Shown here: piece by piece, positions 25,144-33,772 of the stretch
Position numbering within the stretch: position 1 is the first letter of the stretch
How the letters are laid out: each line of letters opens with the position of its first letter
Source of the DNA: Bog-756 sp963699105
GTDB lineage: Bacteria; Actinomycetota; Acidimicrobiia; Acidimicrobiales; RAAP-2
NCBI GenBank assembly: GCA_963699105.1
Contig: CAVOTI010000003.1
Coordinates: 310,001 to 374,000 of the forward strand
DNA length: 64,000 bases
Direction of reading: 5' to 3'
Translations under genes and position numbers: made by a program
Notes under the pieces: generated by a model
What the model was told of the DNA's origin: nothing
Database searches by the model: none
Seen by the model: the letters and a program-made list of their open reading frames with translations, nothing else

Positions 25144-26406
25144 ATGACGGCCTCGAGATTCCCCACCGCCCGCGGTGTCACGGTCCTCGAAGTCCCCGAC
25201 CTGGCTGTGGTGGCCACCGACACCGACATCGTCGTCGCCGCCTGGAACGCCGCCGCCGCCGATCTCTTCGGCTGGAGCGCTGAACACGCCGTGGGCCGCG
25301 GGCTCGGCGAGCTCCTGGGCACGGCCGACTCCGAGGTAACGAGCACCATGCTGGAGATGGTCGCACGGGGTGACAGCTGGTCCGGGCACCTTCCCGTCCT
25401 GCACTGCACCGGTGCGCCCTTGGTCGTACGTTCGACCCACCATCCGCTGGTGAACGGAACAGGAACGATTGTCGGCAATATCGCCCTTCTGACCGAGGTA
25501 GCGCGGGGCGATGGTCAATCCGGGTCCCAAGCCATTCTGGAGGCCATCCCCGGCAGCCCGTTCGAGTCGGCTACTTCCCTGTCGGCAACCGGCTTCCACC
25601 TCGACCCCGACATCGGCGACCACAGCAGTGACGCACCGATCCCGGTGCTGGTAGCCACGGACAGCCTGCTCATCGGTGACGGACTGGCTTCCCTCCTCGA
25701 CGACGTCGCCGGTATAGAAGTGGTGGGACGGGTCAGAGACCACTTCGAGCTCATCAGGCTCACCACCGAGCTCCGTCCGCAGGCCGTCATCATCAGTGTC
25801 CGCTCGCCCTCCTCGACGGCCACCGTTGAGGCCGCCCGCCATTTGCGGAGCGAATTCCCTGAGATCGGCTTGGTGCTCATCTCCGACTGCGGCAACGGAT
25901 TTGCCCTCGAACTACTACGCGACGGCGCTTCACGGATCGCCTATCTGCTGGACGACCGGCTCCCCACCATCGATTCGGTGGTCGACGCCGTGCGGGAAGT
26001 GACGGCTGGTCAGTCGGTCCTCGATCCCACCATCGTGGACTTCCTGGTGGACAGCAGCAAACATGCAGGGATCGATGATCTCACCTACCGCCAGGTGGAC
26101 GTCTTGGAGCTGATGGCCGAGGGACTGTCCAACCGGGCCATCGCCGATCGGCTCTTCATTTCGGTGAAATCCATTGAGAAGTGCGTTACTGCCATCTTCC
26201 GGAACCTCGACGTCGCCGACCTCAGCGCTGTCGATCGCCGGGTGACCGCCACCCTGTCGTACCAACGGGCAAGGACCACCGGTCTGGAAGCGGAGCTGCG
26301 CCGTATCCGCAAGAACAGTGCCACAGATCCGTCCCCCATGGTGGTGGCACCCCGGAAGGACGACGCACTCGCCCCTCTACCGAGCCAGACCACGCTCGGT
26401 GCTTGA
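25144..26406 (+). CDS. PAS / receiver-like / LuxR-type HTH regulator, receiver lacking the phospho-acceptor
   Basis: From the ATG at 25144 the protein has 420 residues. A PAS-like domain comes first (about 10-120: DLAVVATDTDIVVAAWNAAA, ADLFGWSAEHAVG). A NarL-type receiver (about 165-290) follows: PVLVATDSLLIGDGLASLL, then AVIISVRSPSS where the phospho-accepting Asp should be, and IAYLLDDR in place of YLLKD. The end (about 315-380) is a LuxR HTH: LTYRQVDVLELMAEGLSNRA, DRLFISVKSIEKCVTAIF. The receiver thus keeps the fold but has lost its Asp and Lys, so control is probably through PAS ligand or protein contact. An open frame extends upstream to 25015 but is not domain-like. Confidence 0.85.
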   Translation: MTASRFPTARGVTVLEVPDLAVVATDTDIVVAAWNAAAADLFGWSAEHAVGRGLGELLGTADSEVTSTMLEMVARGDSWSGHLPVLHCTGAPLVVRSTHHPLVNGTGTIVGNIALLTEVARGDGQSGSQAILEAIPGSPFESATSLSATGFHLDPDIGDHSSDAPIPVLVATDSLLIGDGLASLLDDVAGIEVVGRVRDHFELIRLTTELRPQAVIISVRSPSSTATVEAARHLRSEFPEIGLVLISDCGNGFALELLRDGASRIAYLLDDRLPTIDSVVDAVREVTAGQSVLDPTIVDFLVDSSKHAGIDDLTYRQVDVLELMAEGLSNRAIADRLFISVKSIEKCVTAIFRNLDVADLSAVDRRVTATLSYQRARTTGLEAELRRIRKNSATDPSPMVVAPRKDDALAPLPSQTTLGA

Positions 26407-26561
26407 GCCGGAGCGGACGACCGGAATTCGTCCACCAGGAATCGCGGTTCCCATCGGACGCGATGATGCTGCACTGCCTTCGAAGGTGAGGGTGCGACGA
26501 GCACGGCGGAGGCATCATTCGTGACCGCCCCACCCGCTCGAAGTTCGACGTACCGCCGCAT

Positions 26562-28379
26562 GTGACGAAGGCCGAACGAGAGCTCTCGAGCATCCTGAGC
26601 GAATTCGCCCGGACCATGCTCACCGACTTCCCCATCCAGGAGATCCTGGAGCACCTGGTGAGGCGGATCGTCGACTTGCTCCCGATTACCGGGGCCGGCG
26701 TCACCCTCATCGACCCCCCGACGGCGCCTAGGTATGTGGCGGCATCGAATTCGTCGGCCATGCACTACGAGATGCTGCAAACCGAGCTGGGCGAGGGTCC
26801 GTGCGTCATCGCCTATCGGAGCGGTGAGCCGGTGATCGTTCCGGACCTCGACGTCGAGGAGCGGTTCGCGGTGTTCGCACCGAGAGCCCTCGAGATAGGG
26901 CTGAGGGCCGTGTTCACCTTTCCGCTGCGACAAGGACAGCAGTGTCTCGGCGCCCTCGACCTCTACCGCGATGCGCCCGGCGGGCTCACCGCCGATGAAG
27001 TCGCCACCGCCCAGACATTGGCAGACGTCACCGCCGCCTACCTCGTCAACGCACAGGGGCGAGCTGATCTTCAGTATGCCTCTGATCGATCCCACGAGCG
27101 TTCTGTTCACGATGCCCCGACCGGACTGCCCAACCGTATCCTCCTCCTCGAACGGATCGACCACGCCATCGTGCGTAGTGGCCGCTCGAAGAAGGTGGTG
27201 GCCGTGCTCTTCATCGATCTCGACGGTTTCAAGACCGTAAACGACACCCACGGGCACCAGGTCGGCGACGAACTGCTGGTGGCCATGAGCGCACGCATCA
27301 CTGCGTCCCTCCTGCCTGCCGACACCTTGGCCCGACTGTCCGGTGACGAGTTCGTCATCCTGCGCGAAGAGCTCGACCGTGCCGATCAGGTCGAGATCGT
27401 TGCCTCCCGCATCGTCGACGCCATCGCCGCGCCGTTCCTGGTGACCGGTGTCGAGGTGGAGATCTCGGCCAGTGTTGGTATCGCCTTCGCCAACCAGGGC
27501 AACGACAACGGCGAACAGCTGCTCCACACCGCAGACACCGCCATGTACCAAATGAAGCGAAAAGGGGGGGCCGGCCACCAGGTCATCGATCTCCGAGCCC
27601 AACAACTCGCCGAGTACGACATGGACCTGCGCGGGGCCCTGTCAGGAGCGGCCGACCGCGGTGAGCTCCGGCTCGCCTACCAGGCCATCGTCGGCACCGT
27701 CGGCGGTCGCATCGAAGGAGTGGAGGCCCTCCTGCGGTGGGAACACCCCATCAGGGGCTCCATACCACCGACCACCACCATTCCCCTGGCCGAGCAGTCC
27801 GGCCTGATCGTCGAGATCGGCCGATGGGTATTGGAGCGGGCCTGCATCGACCGATCGGACTGGACCGGCGCTCGGCCATCGGGGCTGGCCATCAACATCT
27901 CGGCCCACCAGCTGATGGCTCCGGACTTCGTGACAACAGTGGCGGCAATCCTGTCCGACACCCACACGGACGGTACATGCTTGACGCTGGAGATCACCGA
28001 GGGGGCGCTGATCAGCGACAAAGAACGGGCCCATGTCGTGCTGGACCAGCTGAAGGAGCTCGGCCTGCTCATCGCACTCGACGACTTCGGTACCGGCTAC
28101 TCGTCCCTCAGCTACCTGAAGAGGTTTCCGGTCGACATCGTCAAGATCGACCAGAGCTTCATCACCGATCTCACCCGGGACAAGTCGAGCCATGCCATCG
28201 TTTCGAAGTCCGTCGAGCTGGCCCACCTGCTCGACATGGTCGTGGTCGCCGAGGGTGTCGAGACCGAAGATCAGTACCAGGCCGTTGCTGCGCTGGATTG
28301 CGATCTCTGTCAGGGTTTCTACTTCGGACGCCCCACGAGCCCGACCATCATCGGCGAGAGGCCGTGCATCGCCATTTGA
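26562..28379 (+). CDS. GAF-GGDEF-EAL protein, bifunctional c-di-GMP enzyme
   Basis: The 605-residue protein has a GAF domain (about 18-165: IVDLLPITGAGVTLIDPPTA, LQTELGEGPCVIAYRSGEP), a GGDEF domain (about 190-340: DAPTGLPNRILLLERI, VLFIDLDGFKTVNDTHGH, LARLSGDEFVIL) and an EAL domain (about 365-600: GVEALLRWEHP, INISAHQLMAP, LEITEGALI, LDDFGTGYSSLSYLKRF, VKIDQSFI, VAEGVETEDQ, CQGFYFGRP). The cyclase motif is SGDEF, which keeps the catalytic DEF, and all EAL catalytic residues are present. It could make and break c-di-GMP in answer to a GAF ligand. The GTG at 26562 has no clear ribosome site. Confidence 0.9.
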   Translation: MTKAERELSSILSEFARTMLTDFPIQEILEHLVRRIVDLLPITGAGVTLIDPPTAPRYVAASNSSAMHYEMLQTELGEGPCVIAYRSGEPVIVPDLDVEERFAVFAPRALEIGLRAVFTFPLRQGQQCLGALDLYRDAPGGLTADEVATAQTLADVTAAYLVNAQGRADLQYASDRSHERSVHDAPTGLPNRILLLERIDHAIVRSGRSKKVVAVLFIDLDGFKTVNDTHGHQVGDELLVAMSARITASLLPADTLARLSGDEFVILREELDRADQVEIVASRIVDAIAAPFLVTGVEVEISASVGIAFANQGNDNGEQLLHTADTAMYQMKRKGGAGHQVIDLRAQQLAEYDMDLRGALSGAADRGELRLAYQAIVGTVGGRIEGVEALLRWEHPIRGSIPPTTTIPLAEQSGLIVEIGRWVLERACIDRSDWTGARPSGLAINISAHQLMAPDFVTTVAAILSDTHTDGTCLTLEITEGALISDKERAHVVLDQLKELGLLIALDDFGTGYSSLSYLKRFPVDIVKIDQSFITDLTRDKSSHAIVSKSVELAHLLDMVVVAEGVETEDQYQAVAALDCDLCQGFYFGRPTSPTIIGERPCIAI

Positions 28380-28446
28380 ACCTTCCCTCGACCGGTCTAG
28401 CGACGGCGGCCGTGGTCGGGCGGGTTCTCGAAGATCGAAGGCCACC

Positions 28447-28974
28447 GTGAGGCGGTCCACGACCAAGCGGCGGTGCCAACACGCTCGTCAGCGGCGGCGT
28501 CTAGGGTGCGGACGGCTCGCTCCGGTCAAGCTGGCGGTGGCGATCGTCCTGGCCGCCGCCCTGTGCGCTGTGGTGGTGCCCAACGGCGTGTCCAGCGCGG
28601 CGGGAACCATGACCGGCCTGTCATGGGCGCTCCCGGTCAGTGACGCCGTCCACCCCAACGAGGCGGGCAGCGTTTGGGTGAGCGTGCCACCAGTGACGAC
28701 CAGAGTCCCGTCGCCGCCCCGGCCGCCCCGGCCGCCCCGGCCGCTCCGACCGCCCCGGCCGCTCCGACCGCCAAGACGGCCAGCCCCACCCGCACTGGCA
28801 GGGTGCACCGGTTCCGGCCTCGGCGGTAGCTGCCGGTGGGCCGGGCATCCACTTCGATCCTGGACAGTGGGGAGGTGCCTCCTGAGCGGTGCTGGTCGAC
28901 GGCGAAGCGACAGCTCATTGACGCCCGAGTCCATGGACAGAGCCGGCCACGTTATGGAGCGGGGTCGGTCCTAA
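28447..28974 (+). CDS. Putative secreted Pro/Ala-rich protein, frame possibly broken in the repeat
   Basis: A GTG at 28447 starts a frame with a basic head (RRSTTKRRCQHARQRRRLG) and a strong signal-like hydrophobic run, VKLAVAIVLAAALCAVVVP, followed by SSAAGTMTGLSWALPVS. After about 80 residues it enters a CCGGCCGCC-type repeat (28712-28775). In this frame the repeat reads PRPPRP; in the next frame it reads AAPAAPAAP and soon stops at RPRR. Ala-Pro linkers are more usual for secreted actinobacterial proteins, so a one-base change just before the repeat is likely. No domain is recognised. Confidence 0.35.
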   Translation: MRRSTTKRRCQHARQRRRLGCGRLAPVKLAVAIVLAAALCAVVVPNGVSSAAGTMTGLSWALPVSDAVHPNEAGSVWVSVPPVTTRVPSPPRPPRPPRPLRPPRPLRPPRRPAPPALAGCTGSGLGGSCRWAGHPLRSWTVGRCLLSGAGRRRSDSSLTPESMDRAGHVMERGRS

Positions 28975-29368
28975 AGATCGGAGGGAAGGTTCCCGAGCAC
29001 GCGGTTCGAACCAGCTGGGCGCCGATTCCCTGGCCGTCCGGGGGTCGGGATGCACGGGCACCATCGCCGATGACCGCGCTGGTGCTGACGACGGTCGCTC
29101 AGGTGTACCGGACCAGGGTGGTCGCCAAGACGGCACGTCGGGCGCTCGTCATAGGGCGCGCCTCGCTGGGTACCGCCTGACCCGCCCTCTCGGGCTGGCC
29201 ATTCGGCCGCCTGCACGTATTTGTACCTCCGTCCTCCATGCCTCACCGGGCACGTGTACGTTTTCTGCACCCACTCGTAGTGGCGAGTGGCAGGACCACC
29301 CTGGCCCAGAAGCTTGTAGAGGCTCCCACCAAATCCAGCGGGCAGGGCCCGAAAGGCGGCATTCGGCC
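28975..29368. other. Intergenic stretch before the phosphoesterase gene
   Basis: No convincing gene. A 7-bp inverted repeat, CCACTCG/CGAGTGG (29271-29277 and 29284-29290, 6-nt centre), lies about 80 bp before the phosphoesterase start and could be an operator. The flanking 29215-29270 stretch is somewhat AT-richer and may hold the promoter. Minus-strand frames here lack domain signals. Confidence 0.4.
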
Positions 29369-30954
29369 ATGAACACACCGGACAAGACCAGAGCCCTCGA
29401 TCACATCGTCGTCGTGATCTTCGAGAACCGATCGCTCGACAACGTACTCGGACGCCTGTACGGCCCCGGCGACGACAAGATCTTCGACGGCGTCAGCGGC
29501 AAGGACCTGGTCAATCCCGTCCCGGACTGGGCCGAGCACGGGGCAGCAGGCAACGTGGTCCCCTACGGGATAGCCACCGACATGGACTCGCCCAACCCCG
29601 ACCCGGGTGAGGAGTGGTACCACACCAACACCCAGCTCTACAACACCATCGACGTCCACAACCGCTTCAAGATCGGCAGGGACGTGACCGCCCCGTGGAA
29701 CCAGCCTCGGCCCGGTGCCACCCCGACCATGGACGGATTCGTCACCGACTTCATCAGCACGTTCACCGCTGAGATCGGGCGCCAGCCGACCTATGCCGAG
29801 TACGCCCAGATCATGACCGGATACACCCCCGACCAGCTGCCGGTGCTGAACGGCATCGCCCGGGACTTCGGGGTGTTCGACCATTGGTTTTCCGAGGTAC
29901 CGTCCCAGACCTTCATGAACCGGTCGTTCTGGACGGCCGCCACATCCTCGGGCCTGGTCGTCAACAGTCCGGTGACCAAATGGTTCACCGAGAACGACGC
30001 CGAGACGATCTTCGAGCGGCTCGAGGAGCACGGCCGGACGTGGAAGGTGTATGTCATGGAGCCGATGCCCGTGTCGTTCACCGGCGTGATCCATCACCCC
30101 CGGCTGAAGGACCGGCTGGCCACCAATTTCGTCCCGTTCGCCCAGTTCGAAGCGGACGCCGCCGCCGGCACCCTGCCCGATTTCTCGCTCGTCGAACCCA
30201 ACATGTTGGCCGGGCACGGCGACTACCACCCGGCGTTCGGCCGGTCGTTCGCCGAAACGATCGACATCGGGGCCGACAGCCCGTCCTCAGTCCTGTCCGG
30301 TGAGGCCTTCCTCGAGCGGGTGTTCAACGCCTACCGGTCCGCTACCTCCGAGCAGGGCACCAATGTCTGGAACACCGCGCTCCTGATCGGATGGGACGAA
30401 CCGGGAGGAACCTACGACCACGTGGCTCCCGGGTCGGTCCCTCCCCCGAAGCGGACGCACCGGCCGGCGAGTTCGGCTTCCGGTTCGACCGCTCCGGCTA
30501 CCGGGTCCCCGCCATCGTCGTGTCACCCTGGGTCACACCCGGCTCGGTCTACAACGAGGAGTACCGCCACACATCGCTGCTGGCCACGCTGCGAAAGGTC
30601 TGGGGGCTGGGCGGTCCGTTCACCCAGCGGGACGCCTCGGCCCGCACGTTCGACCACGTGTTCACTAACGATCCTCCCCGTCCTCCCGCAGCCTGGGCCA
30701 CGGTCGAGTCCCGTCCGGTACCGGCGTGGACGATGGACCCCGAGGTGGTGGGTAAGGGTCTGAGCAAACTGGGTAGGACCATCTGGCCCGGCATCATCGC
30801 CAGAGCCAGGGAGATGGCGGTGCAACTACCGAAGGAACTCGACGATCCCGCCGCCGATCTCACCCCCAAGGTCATGATCGACTTCATCAGGGATGTCGCC
30901 CGGCACTTCTTCCCGCTGTTGGCCGGCGATGCCAGCGACCTGCCCGGGGGCTAG
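29369..30954 (+). pseudogene. Phospholipase C-like phosphoesterase (alkaline phosphatase superfamily), frame broken at 30443-30447
   Basis: The first frame starts MNTPDKTRALDHIVVVIFEN with the ENRSLDNVLG motif that carries the metal-binding Glu/Asn of bacterial phosphatidylcholine-type phospholipases C. It runs through FGVFDHWFSEVPSQTFMNRS and LLIGWDEPGGTYDHVAPG. The second frame continues GEFGFRFDRSGYRVPAIVVS, PWVTPGSV and HTSLLATLRKVWGLG to the stop at 30954. Adding one C to the CCCCC run at 30443-30447 joins both into a 528-residue protein. No signal peptide is seen at the chosen ATG, unlike many secreted relatives. The single missing base could be an assembly error. Confidence 0.82.
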
Positions 30955-31070
30955 CACCCACCGCCGGCTGAACGCCGGACCCGGGCCGGGGCCGCCCGGT
31001 CGTCCGGCCGGGTCTCCGCCAACGGGTATCGTGCCCGGATCCGAGAGGTGTGACCGCCGAGGAGGAAGTC

Positions 31071-31811
31071 GTGCCGAGATGCCTGGTCGTGCAGCACGTC
31101 GAGCCCGAGAGTGCCTATGCCATCGGCGATGCCCTCACCGCGGCAGGCGTCTCGGTCGACATCCGCAAGGTCTATGCCGGCCAGTCCCTCCCCGCCGATC
31201 TCGCCGGGTTCGACGGCCTGGTGGTCATGGGGGGACCGATGTCCGCCACCAGTGACGACGGATTCTCGACACGGCGGAGGGAGATCGAGCTCCTGGCCCA
31301 CGGGCTCGAACAGGGAGTCCTGACGCTCGGCATCTGCCTCGGGGCCCAGCTCCTGGCCCTGGCGGCCGGGGGTGCGGTGTTCGAGGGGTCGGCGGGACCA
31401 GAGATCGGTTGGGGCTCCGTCGACCTCACGCGGCAGTCGACCGACGACCCCCTGCTCGAGAATCTTCCCGGTCGGCTGACCGTCCTGCACTGGCACAACG
31501 ACACCATCGATCTGCCGGAGGCCGCCGTTCATCTGGCCTCGAGCCGCCGGTACCCGAACCAGGCGTTCAGGGTGGGAACACGGGCGTGGGGCTTCCAATT
31601 CCACATGGAGGTCGACAGAGTGGCGCTGACGGCATTCCTCGACGCCTTCGGTGGGGAGGCCAGGGCGGCCGGTGTCGATCCCGAGTCCATCGCCGCCGCC
31701 ACCACCGGCCACCTCGACGAAATCGCTCCTGTCCGCGACCGGATCGCCGCCCGATTCGCCCGGTTGGTCAGCCGATTCGACCGGGACCAGGACTTGGTGG
31801 AGCTCGGCTGA
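31071..31811 (+). CDS. Class I glutamine amidotransferase (GMP synthase-like)
   Basis: From the GTG at 31071, preceded by GAGGAGG, the protein has 246 residues. It starts VPRCLVVQHVEPESAYAIGD and has GLVVMGGPMSA, nucleophile Cys89 in LGICLGAQLLALAAGG, and the His178/Glu180 pair in WGFQFHMEVD, a full catalytic triad. It belongs to the stand-alone GuaA-N-like amidotransferases, whose acceptor partner is generally unknown. Some relatives hydrolyse gamma-glutamyl bonds. An in-frame GTG at 31050 is an alternative start. No synthetase gene is adjacent. Confidence 0.85.
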   Translation: MPRCLVVQHVEPESAYAIGDALTAAGVSVDIRKVYAGQSLPADLAGFDGLVVMGGPMSATSDDGFSTRRREIELLAHGLEQGVLTLGICLGAQLLALAAGGAVFEGSAGPEIGWGSVDLTRQSTDDPLLENLPGRLTVLHWHNDTIDLPEAAVHLASSRRYPNQAFRVGTRAWGFQFHMEVDRVALTAFLDAFGGEARAAGVDPESIAAATTGHLDEIAPVRDRIAARFARLVSRFDRDQDLVELG

Positions 31812-32028
31812 ACCCGCCGCCGCCCGGTCCGGAGGGCCGCGTGGCGTGCGTGCGCCGAGGCCGGCTCGGCGGGCGCCGCCACCGGGCACCGGGCCACTGG
31901 CGGCCCAGCGGCCCGGCATCCCCCTTCGCCGATTCCCTGCGATGGCGGTGTGGTCGGCCCCGATGGTCATCCGGCATCGGACGGCTTCAGGCCCCTGTGT
32001 TTCCGTGGCGTGAACTGTTGGCAACAAA

Positions 32029-32060
32029 AGTTGTCTCTTAGACAACTCGAGGTTTAGGCT
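32029..32060 (+). promoter_or_regulatory. Promoter with 8-bp inverted repeat, upstream of the XRE-cupin regulator
   Basis: AGTTGTCT (32029-32036) and AGACAACT (32040-32047) form a perfect inverted repeat around CTT. TTGTCT (32031-32036) can serve as -35 and TAGGCT (32055-32060) as -10 with 18-bp spacing. The start point would fall on the ATG at 32067, so the message is probably leaderless. The repeat covers the -35, the right place for autorepression by the encoded HTH protein. The regulatory role is inferred. Confidence 0.62.
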
Positions 32061-32066
32061 GTCCGC

Positions 32067-32642
32067 ATGGTGACCGAGGCCACGCTGGCGTCCATTGGAG
32101 AACGCCTGAGAACTGCGAGGGACCGCGCCGGCCTCACCCTCGAACAGCTGGCCGACGCCACCGGCCTGTCGAAGGCCCATCTCTCCCGGCTCGAATCGAG
32201 TGATCGCCAGCCGTCGATCGCTGCGCTTCTCGACTTGAGCGCCGCTCTCGGCGTTTCGGTCAACGTCCTGCTGGGCGAGAACCGGGACGGGGCTCCGTTG
32301 GCCATCTCCACCGGGACCGAATCCCGCCACGAGGCCAACGGGCTGGCCATCAGCACCCGCAGCGGATTCCCGGGCTCGTCGGCCATCGAGGCCCTGAGCA
32401 TCTCGATCGATCCGGATCGCCCCACCTCCCCTCCTGCCCGGCACCGCGGCGAAGAATGGCTCTACGTGGTCGGCGGCACCCTGGTCCTCGAGTACGACGG
32501 CGTCGAGTACACCCTCACCCCCGGCCAGTGCGCCCACTTCGACGCTGACGGACCGCACCGGTTGACAGCTGTCGGAGGGGTGACGGAGATCCTCATGGTG
32601 GCCGCTCACGATTCCCGGAGCCTGCAGGCGCTCCATCGCTGA
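32067..32642 (+). CDS. XRE-family regulator with cupin sensor domain
   Basis: The 191-residue protein has an N-terminal XRE HTH (about 8-65: IGERLRTARDRAGLTLEQLA, ATGLSKAHLSRLESSDRQPS) and a C-terminal cupin barrel (about 115-185: ARHRGEEWLYVVGGTLVLEY, LTPGQCAHFDADGPHRLTAV). The cupin carries the His/Glu cluster that usually binds metal or ligand. This arrangement is common in regulators of amine, amino acid or antibiotic metabolism. The M24 peptidase gene follows about 100 bp later on the same strand. Confidence 0.88.
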   Translation: MVTEATLASIGERLRTARDRAGLTLEQLADATGLSKAHLSRLESSDRQPSIAALLDLSAALGVSVNVLLGENRDGAPLAISTGTESRHEANGLAISTRSGFPGSSAIEALSISIDPDRPTSPPARHRGEEWLYVVGGTLVLEYDGVEYTLTPGQCAHFDADGPHRLTAVGGVTEILMVAAHDSRSLQALHR

Positions 32643-32745
32643 GCCGCCCCTCACCCATCGGTCGTTAGTCGTGACAAGTGAAGAGTGAACGAGTAGCGAG
32701 CAGTACCGGACACCCGAACACCGATCAGAAAGCGGAGGCCACGAG

Positions 32746-33450
32746 ATGACCGACACCCTGGACGAACTCGAAGCGACCGGCGAGAAGTTCTCGATCGACA
32801 AGCTGCTCGACGTCCGAGCCCGCACCCGGCGTGCCGTCCATGCCATAGCCGATCAGGTCGAGGTGGGCATGGCCGAGGAGGAGGCCAAGGACATCGCCCG
32901 CAAGACGCTTTCCTCGCTCGGCATGAGGCGGGGATGGCACCACATCATCGTCCGGGTCGGCTCCAACACCACCAAGGACTTTATGGAGCGGTCCGAGCCC
33001 GGGGTCGTCCTGGGCGAGAACGACATCTTCTTCGTCGACATCGGCCCGATTTTCGAGGACTGCGAGGGTGATGCCGGCGACACGTTCGTGGTGGGCGACG
33101 ACCCCGACCACCACCGGGCCAAGCGCGACGCTCGGGCCATCTGGGAGGCAACCCGCCGGCACTGGTTCGAGCAGGGAGTCACCGGAAAGGAGCTCTACGA
33201 GTTCGCCGTGCAGGCAGCCGAGGATCTGGGTTGGAAACTGAACCTCGACCTGTCCGGCCATCGACTCTCCGACTTCCCCCACTCGGCGCACTACGACGGT
33301 TCGATCGCCGATGTCCCCTACTCCCTGCATCCCGACCGCTGGGTACTGGAGATCGCCATCATCCATCCCGAGCGCCATTTCGGGGCGTTCTACGAGGACC
33401 TCCTGTTGGAGGATCAGTCCTTTCCCGAGTGGGTCTTCGCCCCGGACTGA
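32746..33450 (+). CDS. M24-family metallopeptidase-like protein (Xaa-Pro aminopeptidase fold)
   Basis: The ATG has GGAGG upstream. The 234-residue protein shows the pita-bread M24 core: ARTRRAVHAIADQVEVGMAE, GWHHIIVRVGSNTTKDF, the Asp ligands in IFFVDIGPIFEDCEGDAGDT, His in LDLSGHRLSDFPH, and Glu residues in VLEIAIIHPERHFGAFYEDL. The metal ligands therefore seem present. It lacks the N-terminal creatinase-like domain of prolidases. It could be an aminopeptidase or a related hydrolase; substrate unknown. It may be co-regulated with the preceding XRE-cupin gene. Confidence 0.82.
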   Translation: MTDTLDELEATGEKFSIDKLLDVRARTRRAVHAIADQVEVGMAEEEAKDIARKTLSSLGMRRGWHHIIVRVGSNTTKDFMERSEPGVVLGENDIFFVDIGPIFEDCEGDAGDTFVVGDDPDHHRAKRDARAIWEATRRHWFEQGVTGKELYEFAVQAAEDLGWKLNLDLSGHRLSDFPHSAHYDGSIADVPYSLHPDRWVLEIAIIHPERHFGAFYEDLLLEDQSFPEWVFAPD

Positions 33451-33772
33451 GGCGCCCCGGCTGACGGGCGCAACCACGGGGGACCACGCGAGGGGGGCCT
33501 GGTGGAATGAATAGAGCGCGCTCTTAATGTCACTAATTGGCTTTAATTATCCTGGTTCTAATTGCCAAAATTACTGCCCACATCTTTCCGGCGAGTTTAC
33601 AAGCCGTTAATGCTCCGTATCCTGCTTCGAAATATTCGTCGCTTACAGTCGTATTGAGGGATATATTTCACATCATAGGTGAGAGTTATTAACGAATGAT
33701 TCCCGATATTTTCCCGAATCATTTGCCGCAATTGCAGCTCCATTCCTTCACTACCGAACTACGAGAGGAGCA
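33451..33772 (+). promoter_or_regulatory. AT-rich leader region of the APC permease gene
   Basis: From about 33505 to 33765 the composition falls sharply to AT-rich in an otherwise GC-rich window. It holds a perfect 12-bp palindrome AGAGCGCGCTCT (33513-33524), which could end the upstream transcript, and a perfect 8-bp inverted repeat AATGATTC/GAATCATT (33695-33702 and 33716-33723, 13-nt loop) about 50 bp before the permease start. No ORF is seen. It may be a regulatory leader or imported DNA; no known riboswitch is recognised. Confidence 0.5.

Noticed and set aside
28700..28790. Possible CRISPR or regulatory repeat in the CCGGCCGCC stretch
   Set aside because: It is an imperfect short repeat that encodes Ala-Pro or Pro-Arg runs, best explained as a protein linker.
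29149..29385. Minus-strand frame with aromatic-rich sequence before the phosphoesterase gene
   Set aside because: No motif, no ribosome site and it overlaps the promoter region of the divergent gene; support is too weak.
30951..32846. 631-codon minus-strand frame opposite the amidotransferase and XRE-cupin genes
   Set aside because: Both plus-strand genes are well recognised; the antisense frame is open because of high GC at third positions.
33505..33772. Known riboswitch class in the permease leader
   Set aside because: I could not match conserved cores of glycine, lysine, SAM, guanidine or c-di-GMP riboswitches by eye, so it is reported only as an unexplained leader.
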